From: Adlercreutzia sp. ZJ473
GTDB taxonomy: Bacteria; Actinomycetota; Coriobacteriia; Coriobacteriales; Eggerthellaceae
Length of the DNA stretch: 34,786 nt
Assembly: GCF_013185065.1 (NCBI RefSeq)
Contig: NZ_JAAVTO010000028.1
Coordinates: 1-34,786 of the forward strand
Reading direction: 5' to 3'
Part shown: positions 22,494-30,603 of the stretch, piece by piece
How positions within the stretch are numbered: position 1 is the stretch's first letter
Layout of the letters: every line of letters begins with the position of its first letter
Made by a program: the position numbers and the translations under genes
The notes under the pieces: generated by a model
Told to the model about the DNA's origin: nothing
What the model saw: the letters and a program-made list of their open reading frames with translations, nothing else
Databases searched by the model: none

Positions 22494-23471
22494 TTACCGC
22501 CCTTGCGCAAGTTCAAACGTGCCCGCGAAGCGACCACGCTCGGCGCCTTCGCGCACGCGCTTCTTCATGAACGAGATGACCTCTTGGACGCGCGGCGACT
22601 CCCCGTCGACACGCGGCACCAACACGCCGAACTCCGTGCTGAAGAACCCCCGCGTGGGAACGGTTCTGATGCGGTCAGGCAAGACGCCCACACCCTCGAT
22701 GAGCTTGGGGGCGAAGCTTATGAACTGGTTCTCCATGATGCGCGCGTAGATGACGGGCGTGGCGTTCGTCACCGTCTTGACGCACTCCTCCCGTATGTAG
22801 TCATCGAGCGCGTCGCCGAGCACCGTGTCCTGGTAACGCGCCACCGAGCAGCCGTCGACGTCGCCTGGCACGATCTCAGACTTGCCAGCCAGAGGGGAGT
22901 AGGCTGACACGAGGGCGACGAGCGGCGACGTGAACAGCGCCTCGTACTCCATGTCGCTCTCCTCCATCAGCTTTTGCACGAACCCCCAGTACTTCTCGAT
23001 GGCGGGTATCGAGATGAACCCGAAGGAATCCTCGCCGCCGCGAGCGACGATATGGGGAACCACACGGTAAACGTTCGACTCCTTGAACTTGACGTTGAAC
23101 GGGAACTGCCCCGGCTTCTGGATGTCGAGGAACGTGGCGACGTACTGCGACACGCACGGCGTCACCGTAACCCTGACCGTTTCATGGCGCGCACCTCCCC
23201 CGATCTCCGCGAGACGGTATCCGGCGAGCGTCCCCTTGACGCGCTCCAGCGCGTCAATGACGCCGTCAACCTGCCGGCTCAACTCGCGTCCCGCCGGCGT
23301 GAGCGATATGACGTTGTTCCGATACGAGGTGAGCGTCACGCCGAAGTCCTTCTCGAGCTGGTGAATCGCCCGGCTGACGCCTTGGGGCGTCATATAGAAG
23401 TTTGTCGCGGTCTTGGAAATGGAAAGTGTCTCGGAAAAATCCTTGAAGTAGTACAGATACTCAACATGCAT
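22494..23471 (-). CDS. LysR-type transcriptional regulator
   Basis: A 325-residue regulator. The N-terminal winged helix-turn-helix reads LSISKTATNFYMTPQGVSRA, then IHQLEKDFGVTL and ISLTPAGREL, the standard LysR pattern. The remainder is the two-lobed effector-binding domain, beginning near VRVTVTPCVSQYVATF. GGGGGGA is close to ATG 23471. Most LysR genes face their target; this one is on the same strand as the MFS and molybdenum-enzyme genes that follow. It likely senses a small-molecule substrate of that cluster or of the OFA-type carrier on the other side; which one cannot be told from sequence. Confidence 0.92.
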   Translation of the reverse strand: MHVEYLYYFKDFSETLSISKTATNFYMTPQGVSRAIHQLEKDFGVTLTSYRNNVISLTPAGRELSRQVDGVIDALERVKGTLAGYRLAEIGGGARHETVRVTVTPCVSQYVATFLDIQKPGQFPFNVKFKESNVYRVVPHIVARGGEDSFGFISIPAIEKYWGFVQKLMEESDMEYEALFTSPLVALVSAYSPLAGKSEIVPGDVDGCSVARYQDTVLGDALDDYIREECVKTVTNATPVIYARIMENQFISFAPKLIEGVGVLPDRIRTVPTRGFFSTEFGVLVPRVDGESPRVQEVISFMKKRVREGAERGRFAGTFELAQGR

Positions 23472-23575
23472 GATTCCCCCCTGGTCCAAGATGGATCCGT
23501 GCCTTGAATCACCCTTCGATGCCGTCTTCAACCCCTCAAGTCTGCCTGCCCCCACGTCACCGAACGCACGACAAT

Positions 23576-23603
23576 GCCGCTTGGCGTTGAAACGCCAAGC
23601 GGC
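23576..23603 (-). terminator. Perfect 13-bp hairpin after the 70-residue CxxC protein gene
   Basis: GCCGCTTGGCGTT / AACGCCAAGCGGC with a 2-base spacer, the cleanest hairpin of the window, 52 bases past the stop at 23656 and 104 bases before the LysR start. On the minus strand ATTGTCGTGCGTT follows. Separates the small gene from lysR. Confidence 0.65.
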
Positions 23604-23655
23604 CCATGCATAGAGCGTCCGCCTTGCGGCCGCCACCCTGGTATGTTGCCTCCCC

Positions 23656-23868
23656 CTATGCTTTGGGAGCCGAAGGCGGCTGCGGGCCCTTCGGGGCACC
23701 AGGCATGGCAGGAGCTGGGGCTCCGGGCGAGGCCGGAGCGCCTGCCTCGGGAAGCGGCGCCTTGCAGAACGGGCAGACGACGGGGCGGAAATTGGGCGAC
23801 ACGATCTTCTTGCCGCACTCGGGACAGATAAGCGGGCCCGACGTCGTATCAGGTGGTCTGAAACACAT
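23656..23868 (-). CDS. Small zinc-ribbon protein with Pro/Ala-rich tail
   Basis: A 70-residue protein. Residues 15-35 form one zinc ribbon (C15PEC18 and C32PFC35); residues 38-70 are almost only Pro, Ala, Gly and Ser and likely disordered. GGAGGAGA stands four bases before the ATG. It has a promoter (23948-23976) and a strong terminator of its own, so it is a single-gene unit between the LysR and OFA-type MFS genes. I do not recognise a named family. It is the second small CxxC protein of this region but shares no other similarity with the one at 17557. Confidence 0.75.
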   Translation of the reverse strand: MCFRPPDTTSGPLICPECGKKIVSPNFRPVVCPFCKAPLPEAGAPASPGAPAPAMPGAPKGPQPPSAPKA

Positions 23869-23947
23869 ACGATCTCCTCCTTCATGAAGCCGTTACACAG
23901 CAAGCCGAAGCAGCGCCTCCGTTCGCTGCGCCGTTTACGGTAGCCCC

Positions 23948-23976
23948 ATGTTACGAACCGCCTCTCCCCTACACAA
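23948..23976 (-). promoter_or_regulatory. Promoter of the small zinc-ribbon gene
   Basis: Minus strand TTGTGT (23976-23971), 17-base spacer, TAACAT (23953-23948). It would give a leader of about 70 bases. The divergent MFS gene has only a weak candidate (TTGAAA at 24010-24015). Confidence 0.42.
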
Positions 23977-24080
23977 CGAACTAACGGTAGGGGTGCGCGC
24001 AACCAATCGTTGAAAGCGCTCGAAAACGTTTGCCGATAGCCTGGTAATGCCAAAGAAAGATGCCGTTGAGGGGGTTCGCC

Positions 24081-25352
24081 ATGGCTGAAAACGCTGATCT
24101 GAAAGTAGCACAGATAAGACGGAAGAGGGTCGCTTATCTGGCCGTGTCCACCGTCTCGCTTCTCTTCCTCGGCCTCATATACGCGTTCTCCCTATTCTCC
24201 GCGCCCATGTGCGCCACGTTCGAACTCGAGAAGAACGACGTGAGCCTCACGTTCAACATCATGATGATGGCGTTTTGCGTGGGCGCCGTCATCGGCTCGC
24301 AAATCGAGAAGGTCGTCGGGGTCAGGGGCTCCATCATATGCGCGGGGATCATGTTTCTCGTGGGGTTCGCCGGAACGGGGCTCTTCGGCTACGGCAGCAT
24401 CATGGCGGTCTACCTGCTCTACGGCGTATGCGGCGGCATGGGCGTGGGCATCGGGTACAACTCCATCATCGCCACCACCAACGTGTGGTTTCCCGACAAG
24501 GTGGGCTTCTCATCCGGCGTGCTCATGATGGGGTTCGGCGTCTCCGCGCTGCTCGTCGGCAACCTGTCCCTGAGCTTCGTCGCATCAGCGGGGCTCACCC
24601 CCGTGCTCATAGCGCTCGGCATAGCGACGTTCGCGGTTGCGTTAGCCTGCGCATTCATACTCAAACGTCCGCCGGAGAACATCATAGAGATCATGACGGG
24701 CAAGGAAGCCGTCACCACTGGCGACGACCCCGCTGACAACGACAAGCCCCTCTCCACTCCTTCGTTCTATGTGTACTGGATCTGGGCCATCATCGTCATC
24801 GCCATCGGCCTTGCCACCATCGGAAGCTGCGCGTCTGACGCTCAGCTGGTCGGCCTCGACACGGCGTTCGCCACCATGCTCGTAGGGGTCGTCTCCACGG
24901 CGAACGGCCTGGCACGCATCGTCATGGGCGTCGTGTACGACAAGACCAACGTCAAGGTCACCATGGCCGTCAACGCCGGCGTGGCCGTCATCGCCGCAGG
25001 CGGCATCTTCGTCGCGTTCGCCACTGGCATGGGCGTCTTCTACGTGATCGGAGCGGTGTGCTGCGGCTTCTGCTACGGCACCGTCCCTGTCGCCACCTCG
25101 GCGTTCTCCCGCCAACGCTTTGGCTCGAAGAACTACCCGCTCAACCTTTCCATCGCGAACCTCGCCATCTTGTTCGGCTCGCTCCTCAACATCGCCGTGC
25201 AGGCGGCCGTCGGCGGCGCCGAGAACCGCCTGGGCGTATTTGCAGCACTGCTCGCACTGTCCGCCATCGCACTCGCCGACGTCATCCCCTTCTCCAAGAT
25301 GTGGAACCGCGACATGAAGCGACTCGATGAGGCAAGGACGCAGGCGAACTGA
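24081..25352 (+). CDS. OFA-type MFS transporter (oxalate:formate antiporter family)
   Basis: A 423-residue twelve-helix carrier. The N-terminal helix FLGLIYAFSLFSAPM with the Tyr-Ala-x-Ser pattern, LTFNIMMMAFCVGAVIGS, GVCGGMGVGIGYNSIIAT followed by WFPDKVGFSSGVLMMGFG, and the second-half LARIVMGVVYDK and GFCYGTVPVATSAF are typical of the OFA group. These move small carboxylates or related organic anions. GAGGGGG stands seven bases before ATG 24081. It is the only plus-strand gene of the island and ends seven bases from the fchA stop (convergent). Substrate unknown; an aromatic or organic acid used by the adjoining redox genes is plausible. Confidence 0.87.
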   Translation: MAENADLKVAQIRRKRVAYLAVSTVSLLFLGLIYAFSLFSAPMCATFELEKNDVSLTFNIMMMAFCVGAVIGSQIEKVVGVRGSIICAGIMFLVGFAGTGLFGYGSIMAVYLLYGVCGGMGVGIGYNSIIATTNVWFPDKVGFSSGVLMMGFGVSALLVGNLSLSFVASAGLTPVLIALGIATFAVALACAFILKRPPENIIEIMTGKEAVTTGDDPADNDKPLSTPSFYVYWIWAIIVIAIGLATIGSCASDAQLVGLDTAFATMLVGVVSTANGLARIVMGVVYDKTNVKVTMAVNAGVAVIAAGGIFVAFATGMGVFYVIGAVCCGFCYGTVPVATSAFSRQRFGSKNYPLNLSIANLAILFGSLLNIAVQAAVGGAENRLGVFAALLALSAIALADVIPFSKMWNRDMKRLDEARTQAN

Positions 25353-25359
25353 GCGACGC

Positions 25360-25986
25360 TCAGGCCGCGGCGCCGCCGAGCTCGTCGAGCACGAAGGCGT
25401 ACACCGCGTCGGCGAGGCGCGTGCCTTCGTCGACGAGCTGCTCAGCCTGCGCGCGATACGCTTCCGCACGAGCGGCGTCGGCCATCGACCCCGCGTTGAT
25501 GAGCACGTTCAAGCTCGCGCCCTGGAGCGCCGCCTTCGCGAAGAGCGCGGAGGCGCCCGCGTCCGACACCGCCATGCGGCTGCCGCAGCGCGCCATGAAG
25601 TCGCACTCGCGCAGCACCTCGACGCACGCGCGCATGATCTCGAGCGGCACCTCAGTCGCGCCGACGAGCGCCTCCTGCAGCGCGTCCTCCTTGGCCGCAC
25701 GCTCGTCGGGCGTCTCGCGCGGCATGCGGTAGGCCGCCGCCAGCGGCTCGAAGGCGCGCGCGTCCTCGTCGACGAGCGCGACCAGGCGCTCCCGCAACGT
25801 GGCCAAGCATCCCAGCGACGAGAGCACCTCGCCCTCGACGTCGGCGTAGCGGGCCTTCCCCACCGTGAGGTTGCCCACCATGGAGGCGAGCGCCGAGGCG
25901 AGCGCCCCGCAGCAGGCGCAAGCCCCGCCCCCGCCGGGAACGGGAGCGGAGCTCGCCAGCTCGTCGATGAAAGCAGCATCCAACAT
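25360..25986 (-). CDS. fchA: Methenyltetrahydrofolate cyclohydrolase (FchA, cyclodeaminase/cyclohydrolase family)
   Basis: Interconverts 5,10-methenyl-THF and 10-formyl-THF. The 208-residue, mostly helical protein has the family signature ELASSAPVPGGGGACACCGALASALASMV near the N-terminus, then GNLTVGKARYADVE and LINAGSMADA near the C-terminus. ATG 25986 is chosen because AAGGAG precedes it; an earlier start would add nine residues. It lies downstream of fhs on the same strand, separated by 181 bases that hold a probable small RNA on the other strand. Because FolD in this window lacks the cyclohydrolase lysine, FchA probably supplies that step. A formiminotransferase-cyclodeaminase-type activity is the alternative. 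Confidence 0.88.
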   Translation of the reverse strand: MLDAAFIDELASSAPVPGGGGACACCGALASALASMVGNLTVGKARYADVEGEVLSSLGCLATLRERLVALVDEDARAFEPLAAAYRMPRETPDERAAKEDALQEALVGATEVPLEIMRACVEVLRECDFMARCGSRMAVSDAGASALFAKAALQGASLNVLINAGSMADAARAEAYRAQAEQLVDEGTRLADAVYAFVLDELGGAAA

Positions 25987-26015
25987 GGAGTTCCGCTCCT
26001 TCTGCACAGCCAATC

Positions 26016-26044
26016 TGGACAGCGCCAGGCGACCGTGCTACTAT
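26016..26044 (+). promoter_or_regulatory. Promoter of an orphan plus-strand RNA
   Basis: TGGACA (26016-26021), 17-base spacer, TACTAT (26039-26044) preceded by TGC (extended -10). There is no plus-strand gene downstream until coordinates far beyond fhs. Confidence 0.5.
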
Positions 26045-26050
26045 GCGAGT

Positions 26051-26125
26051 TAGAGGCGCCCCGCCAGTCCGGGCAGCGTCGTTTGAGTGAAGCCCCGTCA
26101 GTGTCCAAACTTAGCGGGGCTTTTT
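26051..26125 (+). ncRNA. Putative small RNA between fchA and fhs
   Basis: About 75 bases bounded by the promoter at 26016-26044 and an intrinsic terminator at 26090-26125 with a run of five T's. No reading frame with a ribosome site is visible. It is divergent from fchA and convergent with the end of fhs. It might act in trans, or its promoter region could regulate fchA. It does not match a riboswitch class I can recognise. Confidence 0.42.
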
Positions 26126-26126
26126 C
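26090..26126 (+). terminator. Intrinsic terminator in the fchA-fhs gap
   Basis: AAGCCCCG (26090-26097) and CGGGGCTT (26115-26122) form an 8-bp stem with a 17-base loop, followed on the plus strand by TTTTTC. On the minus strand it would also sit 46 bases past the fhs stop, so it may serve both directions. Confidence 0.65.
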
Positions 26127-26167
26127 ACGTCAAAGCGAAACCGCGCGCCATACCACCTCGCAAAAGA

Positions 26168-27856
26168 TTAGAACAACCCGGAGATCTTGCCGGTCTCGTC
26201 CACGTCGATCTTGAACGCGGCGGGCGTCTTGCCGAGGCCCGGCATGGTCATGATGGAGCCCGTGAGCGCCACCACGAAGCCGGCGCCCGCGCTCACCTTC
26301 ACCTGGCGCACCGTGATCTGGAAGTCACGCGGCGCGCCGAGCTTGGCCTGATCGTCGGAGAACGAGTACTGCGTCTTGGCCATGCACACGGGCATGCCGC
26401 CGAAGCCGAGCTTCTCGAGCTGCGCGAGCTCCTTCTTCGCGCTCGGCTCGAACACCACGCCGTCGGCATGGTACACGCGCTGCGCGATGGCCTCGATCTT
26501 CTCCGCCAGCGTGAGCTCGTCGCCGTAGGCGAACTCGAAGGTGTCGGCGCTGCGCCCCTCGGCGTCGCCCTCGGCGCACAGGCGCACCACCTCGTCGGCG
26601 AGCGCAAGGCCGCCCTCGCCGCCGCGCGCCCACACCTCGGACAGCGCCACGTTCACGCCCAGCTCGCGGCACTTGGCCTCCACCAGGTCGAGCTCGGCCT
26701 TCGTGTCCGTGGGGAACGCGTTGATCGCCACCACACAGGGCAGGTTGTACACCTTCGTGATGTTCTCCACGTGCTGCAGCAGGTTCGGCAGGCCCGCCTC
26801 GAGCGCCTCGAGGTTCTCCTCGTTGAGGTCGGCCTTCGACACGCCGCCGTGGTTCTTGAGCGCGCGCACCGTGGCGACCACCACCACCGCGTCGGGCTTG
26901 AGGCCCGCCAGGCGGCACTTGATGTCGAGGAACTTCTCCGCGCCGAGGTCGGCGCCGAAGCCGGCCTCGGTCACGCAGTAGTCGCCGAGCGCCATGGCCA
27001 TGCGCGTGGCCATGATGGAGTTGCAGCCGTGCGCGATGTTGGCGAAGGGGCCGCCGTGCACGAACGCCGGCGTGCCCTCGAGGGTCTGCACGAGGTTCGG
27101 CTTGAGGGCGTCCTTCAGAAGCGCGGTCATGGCGCCTTCCGCGTGCAGGTCGTGCGCGGTGACGGGCTGGTCGTCGTAGGTGTAGCCCACCACGATGCGG
27201 CCGAGGCGCTCCTTGAGGTCGGTAATGGAGGTGGCGAGGCAGAAGATGGCCATGACCTCGGAGGCCACCGTGATGTCGAAGCCGTCCTCGCGCGGCACGC
27301 CGTGGGCCTTGCCGCCGAGGCCGTCCACGATGTTGCGCAGCTGGCGGTCGTTCATGTCCACCACGCGCTTCCACGTGATCTTGCGCACGTCGATGCCCAG
27401 CTCGTTGCCGTTGTGGATGTGCGCGTCCAGAAGCGCAGCCAGCAGGTTGTTCGCCGCGCCGATGGCGTGGAAGTCGCCCGTGAAGTGCAGGTTGATGTCC
27501 TCCATGGGGACCACCTGGGCGTACCCGCCGCCCGCGGCGCCGCCCTTGATGCCGAACACGGGGCCGAGCGACGGCTCGCGCAGCGCCACCATGACGTTCT
27601 TGCCGCGGCGCGCCAGCGCGTCGGCCAGGCCCACCGTGGTGGTGGTCTTGCCCTCGCCCGCCGGCGTGGGGTTGATGGCCGTCACCAGGATGAGCTTGCC
27701 GGGCGCATGCTCCTCCTCGCGCAGCAGGTTGTAGTCAACCTTGGCCTTGTAGTTTCCGTAGCACTCAAGGTACTTCTCGCTGATGCCAGCCTTTTTGGCA
27801 ATCTCGCCGATGCGCTCCGGGTGCGCTGCTTGGGCAATTTCAATGTCGGTCAACAC
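26168..27856 (-). CDS. fhs: Formate-tetrahydrofolate ligase
   Basis: ATP-dependent capture of formate as 10-formyl-THF; the entry reaction of the methyl branch of the Wood-Ljungdahl pathway and a source of C1 units for purines. The 562-residue chain is nearly identical in plan to clostridial enzymes: [17 protein letters not shown]-type P-loop at about 60-74, [43 protein letters not shown], and GLGKTPAA near the end. Start is GTG 27856 (next codon TTG is also possible); GAGGAG is 14 bases away, longer than usual. A promoter with a 12-bp palindrome lies at 27930-27967. Downstream is fchA. Confidence 0.96.
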   Translation of the reverse strand: MLTDIEIAQAAHPERIGEIAKKAGISEKYLECYGNYKAKVDYNLLREEEHAPGKLILVTAINPTPAGEGKTTTTVGLADALARRGKNVMVALREPSLGPVFGIKGGAAGGGYAQVVPMEDINLHFTGDFHAIGAANNLLAALLDAHIHNGNELGIDVRKITWKRVVDMNDRQLRNIVDGLGGKAHGVPREDGFDITVASEVMAIFCLATSITDLKERLGRIVVGYTYDDQPVTAHDLHAEGAMTALLKDALKPNLVQTLEGTPAFVHGGPFANIAHGCNSIMATRMAMALGDYCVTEAGFGADLGAEKFLDIKCRLAGLKPDAVVVVATVRALKNHGGVSKADLNEENLEALEAGLPNLLQHVENITKVYNLPCVVAINAFPTDTKAELDLVEAKCRELGVNVALSEVWARGGEGGLALADEVVRLCAEGDAEGRSADTFEFAYGDELTLAEKIEAIAQRVYHADGVVFEPSAKKELAQLEKLGFGGMPVCMAKTQYSFSDDQAKLGAPRDFQITVRQVKVSAGAGFVVALTGSIMTMPGLGKTPAAFKIDVDETGKISGLF

Positions 27857-27929
27857 GTCGGGCCCGCTTTCTCCTCATGACGCACGCCGTCGCGCCTCGC
27901 CGCGCGACGCACCGCGCCTCGTTTGCCAG

Positions 27930-27967
27930 AATGAGCTCATTTTAGCGGGCTTGGCAGGCGGTTTCCA
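27930..27967 (-). promoter_or_regulatory. fhs promoter with a 12-bp palindrome at the start site
   Basis: Minus strand TGGAAA (27967-27962), 17-base spacer, TAAAAT (27944-27939). The perfect palindrome AATGAGCTCATT (27930-27941) overlaps the end of the -10 and the start site, a natural operator position. The leader to the fhs start also holds an 8-bp hairpin CGTCGCGC / GCGCGACG (27888-27909). Confidence 0.5.
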
Positions 27968-28081
27968 CGTTGAGCGCGCCAAGGGCGCGAGAAGCCAGAC
28001 TGGTGGCGAGCAGCGTGCGCGGGAGAGCGCGGCGCGACGCGGAGGCGAGGTGACGCGGAGGCTCGTACGGAAACGAGGACG

Positions 28082-28864
28082 CTACCGGCGCGCGGAGGCG
28101 AGCAGCCTCAGTCCCTCCAGCGTGAGCTCGGGCAGCACCTCGGTGATCTCGCTCGAGTGCGCGGCCACGAGCGCCGAGAGCCCTCCGGTGGCCACCACCG
28201 GGCACGTGCGGCCCAGCTCGGCGAAGATGCGGCGCACCAGGCCGTCCACGCGGTCGGCCTCGCCGAGCACGATGCCCGCCTGCACGGCCTCCTCGGTGCT
28301 TTTGCCGACGGCGGCCGGAGGCGCTGCGAGGTCGATGGTCGACAGGCGCGTGGCGTGCGAGAACAAGGCGCTTGCGCTCGTCTCCACGCCCGGGGCGATG
28401 ATGCCGCCCAAAAAGCTCCCGTCCTCGTCGACGACCTCGATGTTGGTGGCGGTGCCGAAGTCGACCACCACCACCGGCGCGCCGAAGAGGGCGCGCGCCG
28501 CCACGGCGTCGGCCACGCGGTCGGCGCCGATCTCGCGCGGGTTGGGGTACGCGCTCTTGAACAGGCCCGCCGCGCTGGCGGCCTCGGCCGTGCACAGGCG
28601 CGCCTCGACGCCCGCCAGCTCGCGCACCGCGTCCGACCAGGCGCGCGTGAGCGCCGGCACCACCGAGGCCATCGCCGCCGCGTCGACGTCATGCGCCGTG
28701 ACGCCCGCGGCCGCCATGAGCGGCAGGAGCTTGGCGCGCACGTCGTCGGCCGCGTCGCGCTTGCTGGTGGCAACCCGCCACACCGCATGCGGCTCCACCT
28801 TGTCAAAGCCGCGGTAGACGCCCACCACGGTATGCGTGTTCCCCACGTCAATCGTAAGTAACAT
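28082..28864 (-). CDS. coaX: Type III pantothenate kinase (CoaX)
   Basis: Phosphorylates pantothenate, first step of coenzyme A synthesis; cytosolic. The 260-residue protein has the ASKHA phosphate motif LTIDVGNTHTVVGVY at residues 3-17, GADRVADAVAA (pantothenate region) and VVVDFGTATNIEVVD, then GGIIAPGVETSASALF and ATGGLSALV. ATG 28864 gives the exact family N-terminus; the frame open further upstream has no family sequence. An extended -10 (TGCTATAAT) is at 28937-28929. It is divergent from the response regulator gene. Confidence 0.95.
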   Translation of the reverse strand: MLLTIDVGNTHTVVGVYRGFDKVEPHAVWRVATSKRDAADDVRAKLLPLMAAAGVTAHDVDAAAMASVVPALTRAWSDAVRELAGVEARLCTAEAASAAGLFKSAYPNPREIGADRVADAVAARALFGAPVVVVDFGTATNIEVVDEDGSFLGGIIAPGVETSASALFSHATRLSTIDLAAPPAAVGKSTEEAVQAGIVLGEADRVDGLVRRIFAELGRTCPVVATGGLSALVAAHSSEITEVLPELTLEGLRLLASARR

Positions 28865-28912
28865 AATTATGACAAACGCCCTTAGCTTTCCGAAGTTGCC
28901 CGTTGCTTTCGC

Positions 28913-28937
28913 TATAGTGATCGCAGACATTATAGCA
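28913..28937. promoter_or_regulatory. Overlapping divergent -10 boxes for coaX and the response regulator
   Basis: Plus strand TATAGT (28913-28918) could serve the regulator gene; minus strand TGCTATAAT (28937-28929) serves coaX. The boxes are 10 bases apart and are part of an inverted repeat GCTATA / TATAGC, so polymerase can hardly use both at once. Confidence 0.4.
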
Positions 28938-28997
28938 ATCGCCCAACGAACGGTCCCCGAAAGCCACTCGGCCGGTTCACGAGAGAAAGGCAGAGCC

Positions 28998-29690
28998 ATG
29001 ACCGATAAGCAGAGCCGCATACTTGTCGTTGACGACGAGCCTTCCATCACCGAGTTCGTCGGGTACGCCCTGAGCAAGGAAGGCTACGCCGCCGACATCG
29101 TCAACAGCGGCGAGGACGCGCTCGCGCTTGCGGCGAAGAACGCCTACGACCTGTTCGTCCTCGACATCATGCTGCCCGGCATCGACGGCTACGAGCTGTG
29201 CCGCCGCCTGCGCTCGAGGACCGCGGCGCCCGTGCTGTTCCTGTCGGCGCGCGACACCGAGCTCGACAAGGTGGTGGGGCTCGAGATCGGCGGCGACGAC
29301 TACCTGGCCAAGCCCTTCGGCGTGCGCGAGCTGATCGCCCGCATCCGCGCGCTCCTGCGCCGCGGCTCCGGCGAGATGCAGGGCAGCGCCAGCGCCATCA
29401 CGGCCAGCGGCATCACCATCGACGAGGACGCGCACGTCGCTCGCGGCGACGCAGGCGAGATCGACCTCACGCCGCGCGAGTTCGAGCTGATGGCGTGCTT
29501 GATGAAGAGCGCCGGGAAGGTGGTGTCCCGCGAGGACCTCCTGCGCGACGCCTGGGGCTGGGAGTACCTCACCGAGACGAAGACGGTGGACACCCACATC
29601 AAGCGCCTGCGCGACAAGATCTCCGCCGCCGGCTACGACCCCACGATGGTGGAGACGGTCCGCGGCTACGGCTACCGGTTCCGCGCATAG
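28998..29690 (+). CDS. OmpR/PhoB-family response regulator
   Basis: A 230-residue two-domain regulator. Receiver domain 1-120: acidic pair D12-D13, phosphoacceptor D56 in LFVLDIMLPGIDG, Ser83/Ala84 in LSARD, K105 in YLAKPFG. C-terminal winged helix 135-230 with DLTPREFELMACL, SREDLLRDAWGWEY, and TVDTHIKRLRDKI plus VRGYGYRF, the usual PhoB DNA-recognition sequence. No histidine kinase gene adjoins it: the gene downstream is the converging bioY. Target genes unknown. ATG 28998 has AAAGG upstream. Confidence 0.93.
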   Translation: MTDKQSRILVVDDEPSITEFVGYALSKEGYAADIVNSGEDALALAAKNAYDLFVLDIMLPGIDGYELCRRLRSRTAAPVLFLSARDTELDKVVGLEIGGDDYLAKPFGVRELIARIRALLRRGSGEMQGSASAITASGITIDEDAHVARGDAGEIDLTPREFELMACLMKSAGKVVSREDLLRDAWGWEYLTETKTVDTHIKRLRDKISAAGYDPTMVETVRGYGYRFRA

Positions 29691-29725
29691 CGCAGGAGCT
29701 GCGAGCGCAGGACCCCGAAGCACGA

Positions 29726-29760
29726 CGGGCGCAGGCCAGCCGCAAGCCGACCTGCGCCCG
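29726..29760. terminator. Bidirectional hairpin between the response regulator and bioY
   Basis: Perfect 10-bp inverted repeat CGGGCGCAGG / CCTGCGCCCG with a 15-base loop, in the gap between two convergent genes. Confidence 0.6.
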
Positions 29761-29767
29761 AAAGCCC

Positions 29768-30412
29768 CTACCTCACGGCGGAGCGCACTACGCGGGCGCA
29801 GGCCACGGCGGCGAGGATCTTCAAGAAGTCGATTCCCGCGAAGGGGGCGACGCAGGCGAGGAAGGCGGCCTCGGGCCCCACTCCCATGACGGGCATGAAC
29901 TGGGCACAGCCGCACAGATACGCGATGCAGGTGAACAGCACGCCCGCCACCACCTCGACGCCCGAGATGCGCATGAAGCGCGCGAACCTCTGCGCGAAGG
30001 AGAGCTTCGCCTCAGCAGCGGGATCCACCTCGGCGGCCCTGAGGCTCACGTCCCAGTCCGTGCGCGTGCGCACCACGTGCAGGAACAGCACCGCGGCAGT
30101 CACGCCGAACAGGTAGCCCCACAGAAAGCCGCCCGTCGGCCCGGCGAGCACGCCGATGCCGCCGCGCATCCCCGAGAACACCGGCACGCCCACGGCGCCG
30201 AGCGCCAGGTAGCACACGATGGCCGCGATGGCCTCCTTCGGCTTGAGCACCACGATGGCGAAGGTGACGGCGAACATCTGCAGCGTGACGGGCACCGGCC
30301 CGATGGGGATGGTCACCCACGCCGAGACGGCCATGATGGCCACCGTCAGGCCCACGAACGCGATGGAGCGCGTCCGCGACGAGCTCGTCGCATGCGCCTT
30401 AGCTTGTTCCAT
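29768..30412 (-). CDS. bioY: Biotin transporter BioY (ECF substrate-binding subunit)
   Basis: A 214-residue membrane protein with six hydrophobic segments, the S component of the biotin ECF transporter. BioY marks: ITVAIM-like first helix, then TIPIGPVPVTLQMFAV, LGAVGVPVFSG and GGIGVLAGPTGGFLWGYLFG, all conserved in the biotin-binding face. A charged loop of about 40 residues (RTRTDWDVSLRAAEVD...) between helices 4 and 5 is longer than usual. GAGAGGA precedes the ATG. No EcfA/EcfT gene is nearby, so it must share the general ECF module or act alone. With birA 2 kb away it covers biotin uptake and attachment. Confidence 0.93.
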   Translation of the reverse strand: MEQAKAHATSSSRTRSIAFVGLTVAIMAVSAWVTIPIGPVPVTLQMFAVTFAIVVLKPKEAIAAIVCYLALGAVGVPVFSGMRGGIGVLAGPTGGFLWGYLFGVTAAVLFLHVVRTRTDWDVSLRAAEVDPAAEAKLSFAQRFARFMRISGVEVVAGVLFTCIAYLCGCAQFMPVMGVGPEAAFLACVAPFAGIDFLKILAAVACARVVRSAVR

Positions 30413-30461
30413 AATCGATCCTCTCTTCCCTCAGATGAACGCGCTGAAAAAGAACAGACGC

Positions 30462-30467
30462 ATTATA
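30462..30467 (-). promoter_or_regulatory. -10 box of bioY
   Basis: Minus strand TATAAT about 50 bases before the bioY start, with a perfect 10-bp palindrome GCACGCGTGC (30470-30479) directly upstream in the spacer. No -35 is evident. A regulator could bind the palindrome; BirA here has no DNA-binding domain. Confidence 0.4.
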
Positions 30468-30603
30468 GCGCACGCGTGCTCCTGGCGCGTTTCCGCGCGC
30501 TTACACCTCCGCCATGCGCGCGAGGTCGCTGCCGCCGACGGGCAGGCGCGCCTGCGCGCCACCGAGCCGACGCCCGCGCCTGCACACCGCCTGCGCGGAG
30601 CCG

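Noticed and set aside
26087-27880. Open frame of 597 codons antisense to fhs
   Set aside because: Shadow frame of a highly conserved gene; no ribosome site and no recognisable domain.
27857-27932. Tetrahydrofolate or other known riboswitch in the fhs leader
   Set aside because: The leader is short and shows only one GC-rich hairpin; none of the conserved riboswitch cores I know can be traced.
30501-30603. Coding-looking minus-strand frame after the MATE stop, ending in a TAA
   Set aside because: About 34 codons in another frame without a start and ribosome site; probably composition, though a relic of a longer gene cannot be excluded.
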